Shown here one piece after another: positions 22,821-34,200 of a stretch of DNA of 64,000 bases. The stretch is from Prorocentrum cordatum (Eukaryota; Sar; Dinophyceae; Prorocentrales; Prorocentraceae): the NCBI GenBank assembly GCA_963575745.1, contig CAUYUJ010008569.1, forward strand, positions 436,947-500,946. The letters are read 5' to 3'. Made by a program: the position numbers and the translations under genes. The notes beneath the pieces were generated by a model that was not told where the DNA came from, did not search any database, and saw nothing but the letters and a program-made list of their open reading frames with translations. Position 1 is the stretch's first letter; each line of letters starts with the position of its first letter.

Positions 22821-23165
22821 TCTGAACCACCACAGCACCACACCACATCCACAGGGGGGGGGAGGGGGGCACCGCAGCGCAGCACCACGCCACGCCCACC
22901 TCTGAACCACCACAGCACCACACCACATCCACAGGGGGGGGGGGGCACCGCAGCGCAGCACCACGCCACGCCCACAGGGGGGGGCGGGGGGGACCATCGC
23001 GCGGGGGGGGGGCCCAATGGCATCAGCATTGGGGTGGGGGGCCCAAGCCCTGGACCATATATGCAGTTTGCCCCTCACTTTCCCCTCTTCGCCTTGGCAG
23101 GGGCCCTCCTCCCGCCCTCTGTTGCGCCTCCCCCTGCTCGTCATCTTCGCCCTCTGTCTCCTCGT
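22821..23165. repeat. 82-bp tandem duplication and G-runs
   Basis: Two copies of a unit containing AACCACCACAGCACCACACC, a G-run and GCAGCGCAGCACCACGCC (22821-22995), followed by several G-runs of 6-9 to 23035 with potential for G-quadruplexes. Confidence 0.85.
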
Positions 23166-23511
23166 CCTTGTCGTCCTTTCCGTCTCCCCCTCCTCTTCCT
23201 ACCCTTTTTCTTCCTCCTCCTCCTCCTCCTCCTCTTCCTCCTCCCCCTAACCCTCCTCCTCCCCCTCGCCATCCGCCTCATTATCCCTCTCTTGTCTTCC
23301 TCCTGCCTGTTCTCCCCATGCACCTCCCCTGCCTCCTGGCCGGGGCAAGTAGATGTTCCTCGGCGCTGTTGCCGCCACGGCCAGCATGGGATCGCGACGC
23401 CGTTGGGGCAACCCCGCGGGCCAGGCCGTTAAGACAACACCGCGAGCCGCTGCTCGCGCGGAGTCAGCCGTTAAGACACACTTACAGGTCTCGAGCTAAT
23501 CGCGGCCGCGC
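23166..23511. repeat. CCT low complexity and spacer
   Basis: CCT/TTC array to about 23300. The remainder is unassigned. Confidence 0.65.
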
Positions 23512-23700
23512 TCAGGCAGAAGGAAGCGCGAAGCCCAGCTCTGCCGCGGGTTGCTCCGCCTCAGCACTGGAGCTCCCCGCTTTCCCGTCGATCTCACTGA
23601 GCGCCTTCCGCAGGGACGCCGTCGGCTTGCGTTCCAGGAGCTCTCGCGTGGGCGGCCGCAGGGTCAGCATGTTCCGCATGCACGTGACGCAGGAGAACAT
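23512..23700 (-). CDS. Small open frame, unknown product
   Basis: 62 codons on the minus strand from ATG to TGA (begins MFSCVTCMRNMLTLRP, later PTASLRKALSEIDGKAG), of mixed, soluble composition and with about 85% G/C third positions. The C-terminal part is Ala/Glu-rich. It starts exactly at the edge of the satellite that follows, so the true 5' end may lie in an upstream exon. Product not recognised. Confidence 0.35.
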   Translation of the reverse strand: MFSCVTCMRNMLTLRPPTRELLERKPTASLRKALSEIDGKAGSSSAEAEQPAAELGFALPSA

Positions 23701-24550
23701 GAGGCGCGGACCCCATAGGGAGGGAGCTCCCGCTTGAGACTTCCTCGCAAGTCACCCACGCACGAGGCTCCCGCCTGAGACTTCCTCCATATTCAGGCTT
23801 GAGGAGCACAAAAGTGACGACAGTTAGAGGTTTGAGGATGACCCGCTGGGATTCATAACATGATTTGCGGGCCCTATATGGAGGGAGCTCCCGCAGGGAA
23901 CTCTCGCGCAATTCACTCACAGACGAGGTTCCCGCTCAAAACTTCCTCCATATTCAGGCCCGATGGGCCCAAAGGTGGCGACAGTTACAGGTATGAGGAC
24001 GACCCGCTGGGATTGCTAATATGATCTGCAGACACCATAGGGAGGGAATCCAATTTCATATTTCTTCACAACTCACTCATCGACAAGGTTCCCGCTCGAG
24101 ACTTCATATTCTGGCTTGTGGAGCTCAAAAGTAACGACAGTTGCAGGTCTGAGGATGATCCGATGAGATTTGGAACATGAGATGCGGGCCCCACAGGGGT
24201 AGGGCCCCCACCGGAGACTTCCTCGCAATCCACTCGCAGACGACGTTCCCGCCTGAGACTTCCTCCATATTCAGGCCTGAGGAGACCCCAAAAAAGACAG
24301 TTACAGGTTTGGGATTAATTATATGCCCCATGAGGAGGGGTTCCCGTTTGAGACTCCTCGCAATTCATTTAAAGAAGAGGCGCCCGTTCAAGCTCTTCGC
24401 CACATTCAGAAATGAGGAGCATAAAAGTGACAACAGTTACCGGTTTGAGGATGAGCCCCTGGGAGTAGTAATATGATTTGCGGGCCCTATATGGAGGGGG
24501 CTCCCGCCTGAGACTTCATCGAAAACTCACGCTTGAAGAGGCCAAGCATA
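23701..24550 (+). repeat. 157-bp satellite B
   Basis: Six units. The GCGGGCCCxATAxGGAGGGAG start falls near 23705, 23867, 24027, 24184, 24325 and 24481. Each unit contains two copies of CTCCCGCCTGAGACTTCCTC and one GTGACGACAGTTACAGGTTTGAGGATGA phrase, so the unit is itself an old dimer. Confidence 0.9.
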
Positions 24551-24835
24551 ACGACGGCGACGACGATAAGTACGACGACGATGATGACGATGATGATGAT
24601 GGTGATGATGATTATGATGAATATGATGATGTTGTATTTCGAGTGGACCATCCTTCCACAAAGAGGATTGATACATGCAACGGTGATGTTGATGACGGTG
24701 TTGGAGTGATGATGCTACGCATGATGAGTATGATAGTGATGGTGACGATGATGATGATGATGATGATGCTGATGATGATGATGAAAGTGATGATGACGAT
24801 GATGATGATTACGAGTGTGTGTGTGTGTGTGTGAG
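24551..24835. repeat. (GAT)n and (GT)n arrays
   Basis: GATGATGAC arrays at 24560-24630 and 24690-24810, then GT at 24815-24832. Confidence 0.9.
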
Positions 24836-25454
24836 GGAGTCAAGGGTGGGTTGTGATGATGAGCATGAGGAAAAGTTTGAGCAGCATCACGGTTGTTTAT
24901 GATTGGACCTGGTGAAGGTGATGACGACAGGAGGACTGGGTGAAGGGTGCCTGCGCGGGGTGTCCAGAGAAAACAAGAGCCCCGCTTCGGATGTGGGGAA
25001 AAACGATTCACGGTCGCCCGATGCACGGACCTGCAGGCGCCGTGCTGTTGGCAGGAGCCGCTGGCCGAGGTGGCGCCGACGGCGCGTCGGCTTGCGGGGC
25101 GCACGTACGGGCCCTAAGGCTCGCGTACGGGCGCGGGCCTCGAGCTGCATTGCCCCCCTCCTCTTCCTCCTCCTCCTCCTCCTTCTCCTCCTCCTCCTCC
25201 TCCTCCTCCTCCTCCTCCTCCTCCTCCTCCGCCTCCTCCTCGCAGTGCTTCGGGGCGGGAAAAAAATGTGCGACATCATGGATGTGTGCTTCCCCGGCGA
25301 GGTGAGGCGTGGGCTCACGACCCCCTTGCTGCTCCCACTGCCCACGGCGGACGCGCACGCGCCGCAGGCGCCTGGCGACGCCTCGGTGCGCAGCAGCGCC
25401 GGAGCGAGCCACGCCACTGCCGCGAGGTACCGCTGCAACTCGGACTCGCCCGCG
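24836..25454. other. Spacer with CCT array
   Basis: CCT array at 25150-25240. Just after it, 25265-25301 could be a short exon (MCDIMDVCFPGE, followed by the donor-like GTGAGG), but it is too short to assert. Otherwise unassigned. Confidence 0.45.
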
Positions 25455-25655
25455 CTGCGGGCAGGAGCTTGGGGGGGGAGAGAAGCTCAGGGGCAACGAC
25501 AGGGGGGGATAGGCATGGGAGAGACGCATCGACCCCCAATCGTCCACTCCTCGCCGATAGGGGGCGCGATGCCCTCTCCCGCCCAGGAAGGTGCGGATTC
25601 GCTGTCGGGGGGGCCTAGCGCCGATCTGGGCGACGTATCGCCGGCTCCAGGTCGG
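25455..25655 (+). repeat. Dispersed repeat R1, partial copy 1
   Basis: Carries the phrases GCATCGACCCCC, GCGATGCCC...CCGCCCAGGA and TGCGGATTCGCTGTCGGGGG that also end the copies at 29632, 44575 and 50545. Confidence 0.65.
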
Positions 25656-25840
25656 TGCATCCCCCTTTCTGCCAGATCCCCCCCTTCGGGTTGCCCCCGA
25701 GAGGGTACCACTGCCGCCGCTCGTCGTGCGCGAAGAGACAGGATATACATATATATATATATATATAACTTTGATCTATATATATATATATGTATACATA
25801 TACAAATATGTATATATACACACATATGAAAGAGCGTGTT
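25656..25840. repeat. (TA)n patches
   Basis: Two TA arrays at 25745-25767 and 25776-25800 with flanking ACATATA phrases. Confidence 0.8.
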
Positions 25841-26930
25841 CCACCGCTGCTGGCGGAAAACTGGGGGGGGTCACTACCGGTTCGAACCCCTCCCCCCCCC
25901 CCTCCGGAAAACCGGGGGGGGTCATTACCGGTTCGAACCCCTCCACCCCCCCCAGCTCATCATGAAAAGGGAGGGGGGGTCACTACCAGTTCGAACCCCT
26001 CCCCCCCCCCCCCCCCCCCCCCCTCGAAAAACCGGGGGGGGTCACTACCGGTTCGAACCCCCCCCCCCCTCGAAACCTAGTGGGGGTGCGGACAGTGGTG
26101 GGGACGGTGTTGGTGGGGACAGTGGTGAGGGGATAGCGGGACAGTGGTGGGGACAGTGGGACAGTGGGACAGTGGTGGGGACGGTAGTGGTGGGGACAGT
26201 GGTGGGGACAATGGTGGGAACAGGGGGGGACAGTGGACAGTGGTGGTGACGGTGGTGGTGGGGACAGTGGTGTGGGGACAATGGGAATGAGGTGGAAACA
26301 GTGGGACAGTGGAGGGTACAATGGTGGTGGGGACAGTGGTGAAGGCGGTGGCGAGGACGGCGGTGGGACAATGGGACAGAGGTACAGTGGGGACAGTGGT
26401 GGGGACAGTGGGGACAGTGGTGGGAACAGTGGGACAGCTCAGTGGGACAGCGGAGGAGTCAGTGGGACAGTGGGGACAGTGGGGATAGTCGGGCAGTGGT
26501 TGGGGCCGTGGAGACAGTGGGGAGAGTGGAACCGTGGTGGGAACAGTTCTGGGGACAGCGGGGACAGTGCGACAGTGGTGGGGCCACTGGTGGGGACAGT
26601 AGGGGCGGTGGTGGAACCAGTGGGGACAGCGGTGGTGAGGACAGTGGTGCTGGGAACACCAGTGGGGGATGTGATGCGGACGGTGGTGGGGACCGGGAGT
26701 CGTTTGCTGGCGGTGAGTAGGGGGGAGGGGAGGGGGGGGGGGTTCGAACCGGTAGTGACCCCCTCCGGTTTTCCGATCCGAAGGGTAAGGGGGGGGGGGG
26801 GCGGGAGGGGTTCGAACCGGTAGTGACCCTCCCGGTTTTTCCGGATCCGGAGGGGGGGGGGAGGGGGGGGGGGAAGGGTTCGAACCGGTAGTGACCCCCC
26901 TGGTTTTCGAGGGGGAGGGGGGGGGGGAGG
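25841..26930. repeat. Inverted GGTTCGAACC arrays around a minisatellite
   Basis: 25855-26085 holds four units containing GTCACTACCGGTTCGAACCC and a C-run. 26720-26910 holds three units with the same phrase inverted. Between the arms, 26085-26700 is a minisatellite of about 12 bp, GGGGACAGTGGT. The whole is a large imperfect palindrome of about 1.07 kb. Confidence 0.88.
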
Positions 26931-27214
26931 GGTTAGGGGAGGGGGGGGTTTTGCCGGGGGAGAGGGGGGGGGGGAGGGGTTCCAGCAGGGGGGGGGGGGG
27001 GGGGATTTCGGAGGGGGGGGGGGGGCGACCCCCGGGCTCCGGAGGAAAAGGTTACCAAGTTTCCACAGTAAAGCGGCGGTGGATCACGCTCTCTCACACA
27101 TATACATACATATATATAGAGAGAGAGGGGCATCATATATAAATATATATATATGCATATTATCCGCGCCCACGACCCCGCGGGGCAGGCCCCTGGGCCG
27201 CGACCCCCCGCGGC
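26931..27214. repeat. G-run cluster and (TA)n
   Basis: 26925-27030 contains many G-runs of 5-16 separated by AG or TT, a strong G-quadruplex candidate on the + strand. TA/GA patches lie at 27095-27155. Confidence 0.85.
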
Positions 27215-27347
27215 TGCGGTGCGTTTTTTTCCAGGAGGGGCAAACACAATGAGTCGTCGATCCCCATAAAGGCATGGGAAAATATGGGAAGTGGGGGGGA
27301 AGACGAAAATCCTGAGAATATAAGAAACGATCAGGAATTTGGGGAGT

Positions 27348-27381
<34 letters not shown>

Positions 27382-27420
27382 TGTGTGTATGTGCTTGTGT
27401 GTGTGTGTGTTGGAGGGGCT
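27215..27420. repeat. Dispersed repeat C, copy 3
   Basis: ACACAATGAGTCGTCGATCCCC and AAAATATGGGAAGTGGGGGG match the other two copies; a (TA)n/(TG)n stretch (27345-27410) replaces the right end. Confidence 0.65.
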
Positions 27421-27617
27421 CTTCATTTTTGTGCGCGGATACCCCGCGCAGGACGTACCCTGGGTTTCTTACCAAGCGTGGGGGGGTGCCCCCCCCGACG
27501 GGGGTAAACCTCGCCCCGTCGTCGCGCTGCGACGGGGGTTCTATGCGGGGCTGTCGGCGGGGGTGGCGCCCCCCCGACGCTTCTTAAGAGACTCGGAGCA
27601 CCTGCACGACCTCGCTA
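27421..27617. other. Spacer, nothing recognised
   Basis: GC-rich with C-runs. No coding evidence. Confidence 0.35.
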
Positions 27618-27750
27618 GGGGGCCACGTGCGAGCCCCACCCCTACCCCCCACGACTTCTGAGGGGGAGGGTGGGGTTCACTTCGCTCGGAACCCCACCCT
27701 CCCCCCTCGGAACTCGTGGGGGGTAGGGGTGGGGCTCGCGCGTGGCCCCC
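27618..27750. repeat. Near-perfect 60-bp-arm hairpin
   Basis: Left arm 27618-27678 (starting GGGGGCCACGTGCGAGCCCC, ending GGTGGGGTTC) and right arm 27688-27750 are reverse complements with only a few mismatches, around a 9-base loop (ACTTCGCTC). No clear flanking duplication. It could be a foldback element or a recent inverted duplication. Confidence 0.9.
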
Positions 27751-27930
27751 TGATCGTATCCCGCGGGATCGCGCCCCGGAATCCGGACCTCGCGAGGGCG
27801 CGGCCGAAGGAGATGCCCGCCGCTCGTGCGCGTCGCCTTCCGGCGGGGCCCTCACCGCCATGGCCGGCCTCTCCTAGGATATGCCTTGCTGGTCAGCAGG
27901 GACACGCCGCGCGAGGTCGGGGGAGCAGCG

Positions 27931-28089
27931 TTAAGGCGGGCATGCCCCTCGACAGGAGGAAGATCCGGAAATAGTCAAAAAATAGTCCGGGGACGATTTG
28001 TTGACTATCTTTTTGACAATGTTTGATTTTTTGGTTGCGAATGTTGTTTTCCTCCCAGATCCGCCAGCGGGGGGACACGCCCGACCTAA
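27931..28089. mobile_element. GTCGGGC MITE, copy 6
   Basis: TTAAGGCGGGCATGCCCCTC at the left and GGGACACGCCCGACCTAA at the right, with flanking 8-mers GAGCAGCG and GAATAGCG (6 of 8). It ends 36 bases upstream of a transporter exon, so it supplies most of the 3' end of the preceding intron. Confidence 0.83.
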
Positions 28090-28125
28090 GAATAGCGGTA
28101 TCGGTACTTGTTTTTGTTTTCCCAG

Positions 28126-28240
28126 GAGTGCGCCCACGGCAGCGGGCCTACTTGGGGATCGATTGGTATCAGATCGCGCAGCGGCGGCAGAGGTTCTCCT
28201 TGCTCTTCTTCTTGCAGAACCTGTACTTCTGGTGCTCCAG
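28126..28240 (+). CDS. Transporter exon 1 (first visible)
   Basis: Follows a pyrimidine-rich tract and CCCAG (28121-28125). Reads about 38 residues including YLGIDWYQIAQRRQRF and a hydrophobic run LLFFLQNLYFWC, with strong G/C third positions. It ends at CTCCAG, followed by a GC-type donor. Joined to the next exon it reads WCSRCYAGYI. Its assignment to the transporter rests on position and frame, not on a family motif. Confidence 0.55.
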
Positions 28241-31200
28241 GCGTCCCAAAACGAGTCCGAGCAGATGGGTTCGGAAAATAGCGACGCATCGTCGATGCAT
28301 CGGCGATGCGGCGCGATCCTCCACCCCCATCTTCTCCGACCCCAGCTGGGAGGCCTCGAGGTGCTACGCCGGGTACATCGTCGCCTGCGTCCTCATAGGC
28401 GGGATCGTTTTCGGGCTGTTGCACAACGACCTGGACGTCCACAGGGCAGTCTACACGTCCGCCTCCTGCGTCTCCCAGAGCGGGCTCGCAGTGCAGGACT
28501 GGTCGCAGCAGACCAGGAGCACGTACGTCGCCAGCTTCGTTCTGATCATCATGGGCTCCATGTCGTTGCTCCACCTCGTGCCTGTGATTCTGAGGATTTT
28601 GTCGTTTCGCATGCAGGCCAGGATGACGACCATGAAGGCAGTGCACAGTCCGAGGAGGCGCAACAAGAGAGGCGGCATCGTGACCTTCAAAGCCCCTGAC
28701 AGCACCGAGTCCTTTAGTTCAGCACCCCGTTTCGCATGGCAGCGCAGCAAGTCCGAGGACTCAGCACCCCGCGGGGAAGCGCCCCCTTGGGCACGTCACG
28801 GGGAGGTAGTGCACACCGTGGACTCTGTCTTCTACGGCATGAAAGCGGGCACGCCCAAGCGGAGCACTGGCGGGTCTGAGGAATCTATAGAGGAGATGCA
28901 CAGGAGTGGTAATGCAGGCAGAAAGCTAGTCCGGACTACCGGTGCTCTGCCTTTGTCGCAGCAGATAGAGTACAAGGCGCTGATCAAAATAATGAAGGTT
29001 ATGCTGGCATACTGGTTTATCTCTCAGTCTGTCGGCGCCTCCATCTTCTACGCGTACTTTCGTTTCGGCTCTGGCCCAATCCAGAGCAGACTCCGCAGCG
29101 AAGGCATCTCCCCGGTATGGAATGCTCTGTATCTTGCTGTTTCGGCTTTCCAGAACAACGGGCTCGTGTTGACGCCCTCGTCGGTGATGGAGTTCAATCG
29201 GAGCCCAGTGCTGCTAAACACGATCGGAGCTCTGATCCTTCTTGGCAACACAGCATTGCCCATCATGATCCGATCCATTTCGATGAAGGAAAAATGCATC
29301 AGCATAAACTTTCGGAGCTCCGCGCGGAATTCTAGCGCCAATCCAAGACATTCGCGTGGAATTCCGAAAGTGTATGTTTATGCCATTGTTTCTTCATCCA
29401 TGATCGTGTGGTGCTTGAGACAGCGGGCTCAGATGGGTTCCGTGGACCAGAAGGTGCTAGACTTCTTGCTAGACCACCCGAGACGCTGCTTCACGCACCT
29501 CTTCCCCGCCGTGCATACCGTCTGGCTGCTCATGGTGGTGGTGGCTCTCGGCGCGGTTCAGACCGCGGCTTTGCTGTGGGAGGACACCCACGGAGTGCAG
29601 ACGTCTGCTCGGTGAGCCGCGGTAGCAATGTTAGGGGGGAAAAGTTTCAGTTTCGGGGTTCGAGGTTTTTGGTTGTTTTCGTAGGTTCTCGGCGGTGTTT
29701 CAGCCTCGGGATGCTCCCCAGCAGATGCGCTTCGCCAGGAGGCGTCTGGGGGTGCCCGGATCGTCCCGAACGGCCGCCGGAGAGCCGAGCTATGGCCCGA
29801 AAGCCAGGTGGAACGTCAGGGGGAGGGGGCACAGGTTCAGGGGGGGAGGCATCGACCCCCCATATCGCCCACTGATCGTTGAAAGGGGGTTGGTGGCCTT
29901 CGCGCAGGAGCATGCAGATTCGCTATCGAGAGCACATCGCCGATCAATTCGCGATGCATCGCCGACTCAAGGCTTCCATCCTGGACCCACTCGCGTCTTG
30001 AAAAGATCGCGACGGAAAGTTTTCGAAGTCTCATACGTGGGCCCTCGTTTTGAGCAGAGCACTGCTGTTCAACGTATGCATGCGTGCGTGCGTGCGTGCA
30101 TGTATAGATGCCTACATGCATGCATGCATGCATACAGCAGGACTCCAACGGCCTGGCTTTCGCTGGCCTGGACGCCTGGGGGACGTGGTGGAACGCGCTG
30201 TTCATGGCGATCTCCACGCGGACCGCGGGCATGAACTCGGTGAACGTCTCATGGCTGAGCCAGCCCTCCACGTTCCTCATGGCCGTCATGATGTGCCTCC
30301 ATGAGGGCCCAGGAGGATCGGGGGTTCAGGCAGATCGAGGATCGAGGATCGAGGAGGCGAAATGGGGAGGATCAAGGATCGAGGGTCGAGGAGGATCGAT
30401 GGGAGGTCGAGGATCGAGGAGGATCGGGGCTTTGGAATCATTTTGGTTGTTTCCTTGCCTGGCCTTCGGGGAGGCTTCTAGGGAACTGTGGGGGCCTCTG
30501 GTGACCTCCAGAGACCTCCAGAGACCTCCGGGACACCCTCGGGGACCTCTGGCGGGGCTAGGATTGGGGCAAGTCCTTCCAGAACGCTCTCGGGTCGTTC
30601 CAGAGCGCTCTTGGACAGCCGCCGTTCCCGACACGTCCTCCAGAGCCGCCAGATCTCAGAGATACCCGATTGATCCAGGTCCGAGTTTGTCCCGCTCTCG
30701 GCTTCGCTTTTGTCGGGCGGTGTGTGTTGGCCGCACCGCGCGGTGAGCCAGTGGGGTGTCGGGGTCACCGCGCGGGTTTTGGGCTCGGGTTAAGTCGGGC
30801 ACGTCCCTCTACAGGAGGAAGATTCAAGAATAGTCAAAGGAGTAGTCTGGTCGGAGGACGATGTTTCGGCTATGTTTGGCTATGTTTGAGCAGTTGTTGA
30901 TTTTTCTGTTGTTCTTCCAAAATCCGCATGTAGGAGGACATGCCCGACCTAAGACTCGGGCCGTTCTCCGAGGACGTCTCGAGCGACTGGGGCCAGCGCA
31001 AGGTCCCAAAAAGCCGTACGGTGGCGGGCCGCGCGGTGAGGTCGTTGGAGATCCCGAGGTCACCACGCGATCCGTCACCGCACGGTTTTGGGGCCCCGAG
31101 TTTGACCTCCCCAGAGATCCGAGGATGTGAGTGTTTCAATCCTGCGGTCTTTCTTGGAGTTCGGCCTCCGGGGCCCGTTATCGGGCCGGGGGACCATCAA

Positions 31201-34200
31201 AAATGGATCCGGGACAAGAAACCAGTCCCGGGGAAGGGGTCGGAACCTCTGCGGCCGCGGATCGAAAAAAGCATCTCGGCGGAAGTCTGGGTCCAGGTAT
31301 GTGGCATCCACCCCGACGGTGGTCATCATGCGCTTCTCGGCGCTCCAGGGTGCGCAGGGGGGGCAGGAGCTGGACATCACTGGGCGCCCAGAGGGTGTCG
31401 AGGAGGAGGTCATCCGCGGCGACAACAACACCCTGAAGCTCCAGGCGAAGAGGTACCTGACGCAGGACCCAAAGAAGAAGAAGAAGAAGACGCTTAACAA
31501 ACACACACACACACACACACACACTTCTTCGTCGGCGGTTAGGCAAAGTGACTGCGCTGGCGATGAGCACACACACACACACACACACGCACGCACGCAC
31601 ACACACACACACACACACAAGCAAACAAACGTCTCTCAGCTCCGCACGGAGCTCTGAGAGCTTATGTGTATAGATGCCTTCTGCGTATGTCTCTCTTTTT
31701 TCCTGAGGACGTGATGTACTTTCCGCCGGCGGAAGGGCGGCAGAAGGTGGCGGAAGTAAAAAAGATACCCCCAAGAGATGAGAACGTTTTTGGTCTCAGG
31801 GTTTCCGAGATCCGCCATGTGTATGGTGTGTCTCTTCTTTGTTCCCTCCGAGGACGTGACGTACCTGATAGTCGCCATCTTCCTCATCTGTTGCTTCGAA
31901 AAGGAGCGATGGCGGGGGCGGGGCTGGAGGGTTTCTCCGAAGCGCTTAGGCGACCCGTCCTCCTCCTCCTCCCTCCTCCTCCCTCCTCCTCCTCCTCCTC
32001 CTCCTCCTCCTCCTCCTCCTCCTCCTCCTCCTCCTCCGCCTCCCCTCCTTCTCCTCCCCCTTCTCCTCCCCCTCCTCCTCTCCTCCTCCTCCTCCTCCTC
32101 CTCCTCCTCTCCTCCTCCTCCTCCTCCTCCTCCTCCTCCTCCTCCTCCTCTCCTCCTCCTCTCCTCCTCCTCCTCCTCCTCCTCCTCCTCCTCCTCCTCC
32201 TCCTCCTCCCTCCTCCTCCTCCTCCTCGGGTCGCCATCTTCCTCATCTGCTGCTTCGAGAAGGAGCGACAGCGATGGTGGGGGCGGGGCCGGGGCCGCGC
32301 ACGGGCAACCGCGCCCCCCCCCCGCCCCCCCCCCCGCGGGGCCCGGAAGTGGGCGCGGGCCTGGCTCACCGGGTGCCTCTTGGAAGGCCCACCACCCCCC
32401 CTTCTCCTCCTCCTCCTGCCCCTCCTCTCCTTCTCCTCCTCCTCCTCCTCCTCCTCCTCCTCCTCCTCCTCCTCCTCCTCCTCCTCCTCCTCCTCCTCCT
32501 CCTCCTCCTCCTCCTCCTCCTCCTCCTCCTCCTCCTCCTCCTCCTACCTTGGGGCTGTCGTGGGGCTGTCGGGTGCTGAATTCTCCGTCTCCCCGTGCCG
32601 AGCACGTGCGCCTCGCGCCGAGGCCGCCGCGGCAGGCGTCCAGGCGGTGGCGAAGCCCAAGGAGGGGTGGTCTACACAATGTTCTGGAAACATTTCTGGC
32701 TGAGGCCGTCTCGTTGTCATGCATCGGGCTTCTGTTCTAAGGATATGGCTTTTGTTATGCAATTATGAAGCAGTTGTTGATGTTGAAAGATTGTCGCTGT
32801 AGGCCTAGATGACTGCCGGGGCTGGGGCTGGGGTCGATTTTAAAAGATTGTCGTCGGGCGCGGGGCTGGCTCCACTGCAACCTCCCCAGGGGTGCCCGCG
32901 GGTCGTTGGAAGCAGGTACTTGGGGATCTTCGGATGCCAATCTCCTTCGGGCGCCTTCCTAGGTCAGGAGTCGAGCGGTGTTCCCTCTTCCCTCCATCTC
33001 AGGGGGCCGCGCGGAGGCCACTCTGCTCTCAGCGCCTGCCTACTTCGTGCTTCGATCCACTTCTTCCGACCGGCGGGTACCCTTGCATCCGTGCCTATTT
33101 GGTCCAGCCTTGACTACTTCCGATGGCCCGCCGCGCACGAAAAAGCCCCAGCGCGGGTGTCCAAGGGGCTTGCATCCGTATCGCGCCCCCTCTGCACGTG
33201 AGCCAGGATGACTGGGCCAAAGAAGGCCGTGTCCTACACCCACAGAGTGTCGCGGCGCCGTTTGTTCCGACGCGTGGCCTTATTTCGTGGGGAGGGCGCT
33301 TCGGCCACTAGGGCGAACGCCGCCTCGGATGCGGTGGGTTCGCCGTGGGTTTGCCGCGGTGCCCGCTGCGTCTACGTGGGGCACGCGACGCAAGGTTTGC
33401 CTTGAGTTTGTCATAGTATCAGCGTCGTCCACATGGGCGCGTTGAGAACAAACGGTGCGGCGACAAGTGCATAATGAGATAAAGACCGAGATGGGTTCGG
33501 TCTTGGCATTGCTGGAAGAGTCCATGAAGACGTAGACCGCGAAGATGCCGTCCAAGCCGACATGGGTATGAATGTATACCCGTCGTCCGTGTGGCCGCCG
33601 ACGGACATGCAGGAAAAGAATTCCTCCAAGGACAGGAACGAGAGAGACGTCGGCTGGGGGAAGCCAAAGGCTCCGCGGCAACATGGTGGAGCCCAGCGAC
33701 CCGCGGCCGCCGACGCTGCAGAGGAAGTGCGTGCCCAGGCCTCTGGCTCCACGGTGGAAGCGCCAAGCGGGGAGAGGAATGCCCAGCAATCCCGCGGATG
33801 TCGGCACGACCGCGCGGTAGGAGTGCCTTCCAGCAGCTGGAGTGATGGAGAGCTGCAGTGCCAAGGGCGTTGGCTCCGCGGCGAGGACCAAGGCGCCCCT
33901 CCAGCAGCCGAGAAAGGCGGTAGAGAGGTGAGGTGCAGAAGGAATTGCACATGTCGACGAACATCACAAACACCTACACGTCCCCCCTCCCTCCCCGATG
34001 AGGCATCATGATGGAGGTGGCGCGGAGTTTAAGAGCGTGCCTTGGACAGGACTGGCCACATACGATGACGCAGTCCGTGTAGCACTGTGTGGTGTATGTT
34101 TCAATGCGTCGTTGCCCCCAGTCAGGGGCCCCAAGAAAATATACGATGACAGTGTTCAGCGCCTCGATGACGTTGCACCAGGGCCCAGCCACGCGCGGCT

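Noticed and set aside
23700-24550. CRISPR-like array of regular repeats
   Set aside because: Whole 157-bp units are repeated without unique spacers, and the sequence is eukaryotic.
25855-26085. tRNA gene suggested by GGTTCGAACC
   Set aside because: No acceptor, D or anticodon stem could be drawn around it. It is a repeated unit with C-runs.
33562-34011. 149-codon + strand gene nested in a transporter intron
   Set aside because: Codon bias is weak, the opposite strand is equally open and no motif is recognised; kept only as an unassigned stretch.
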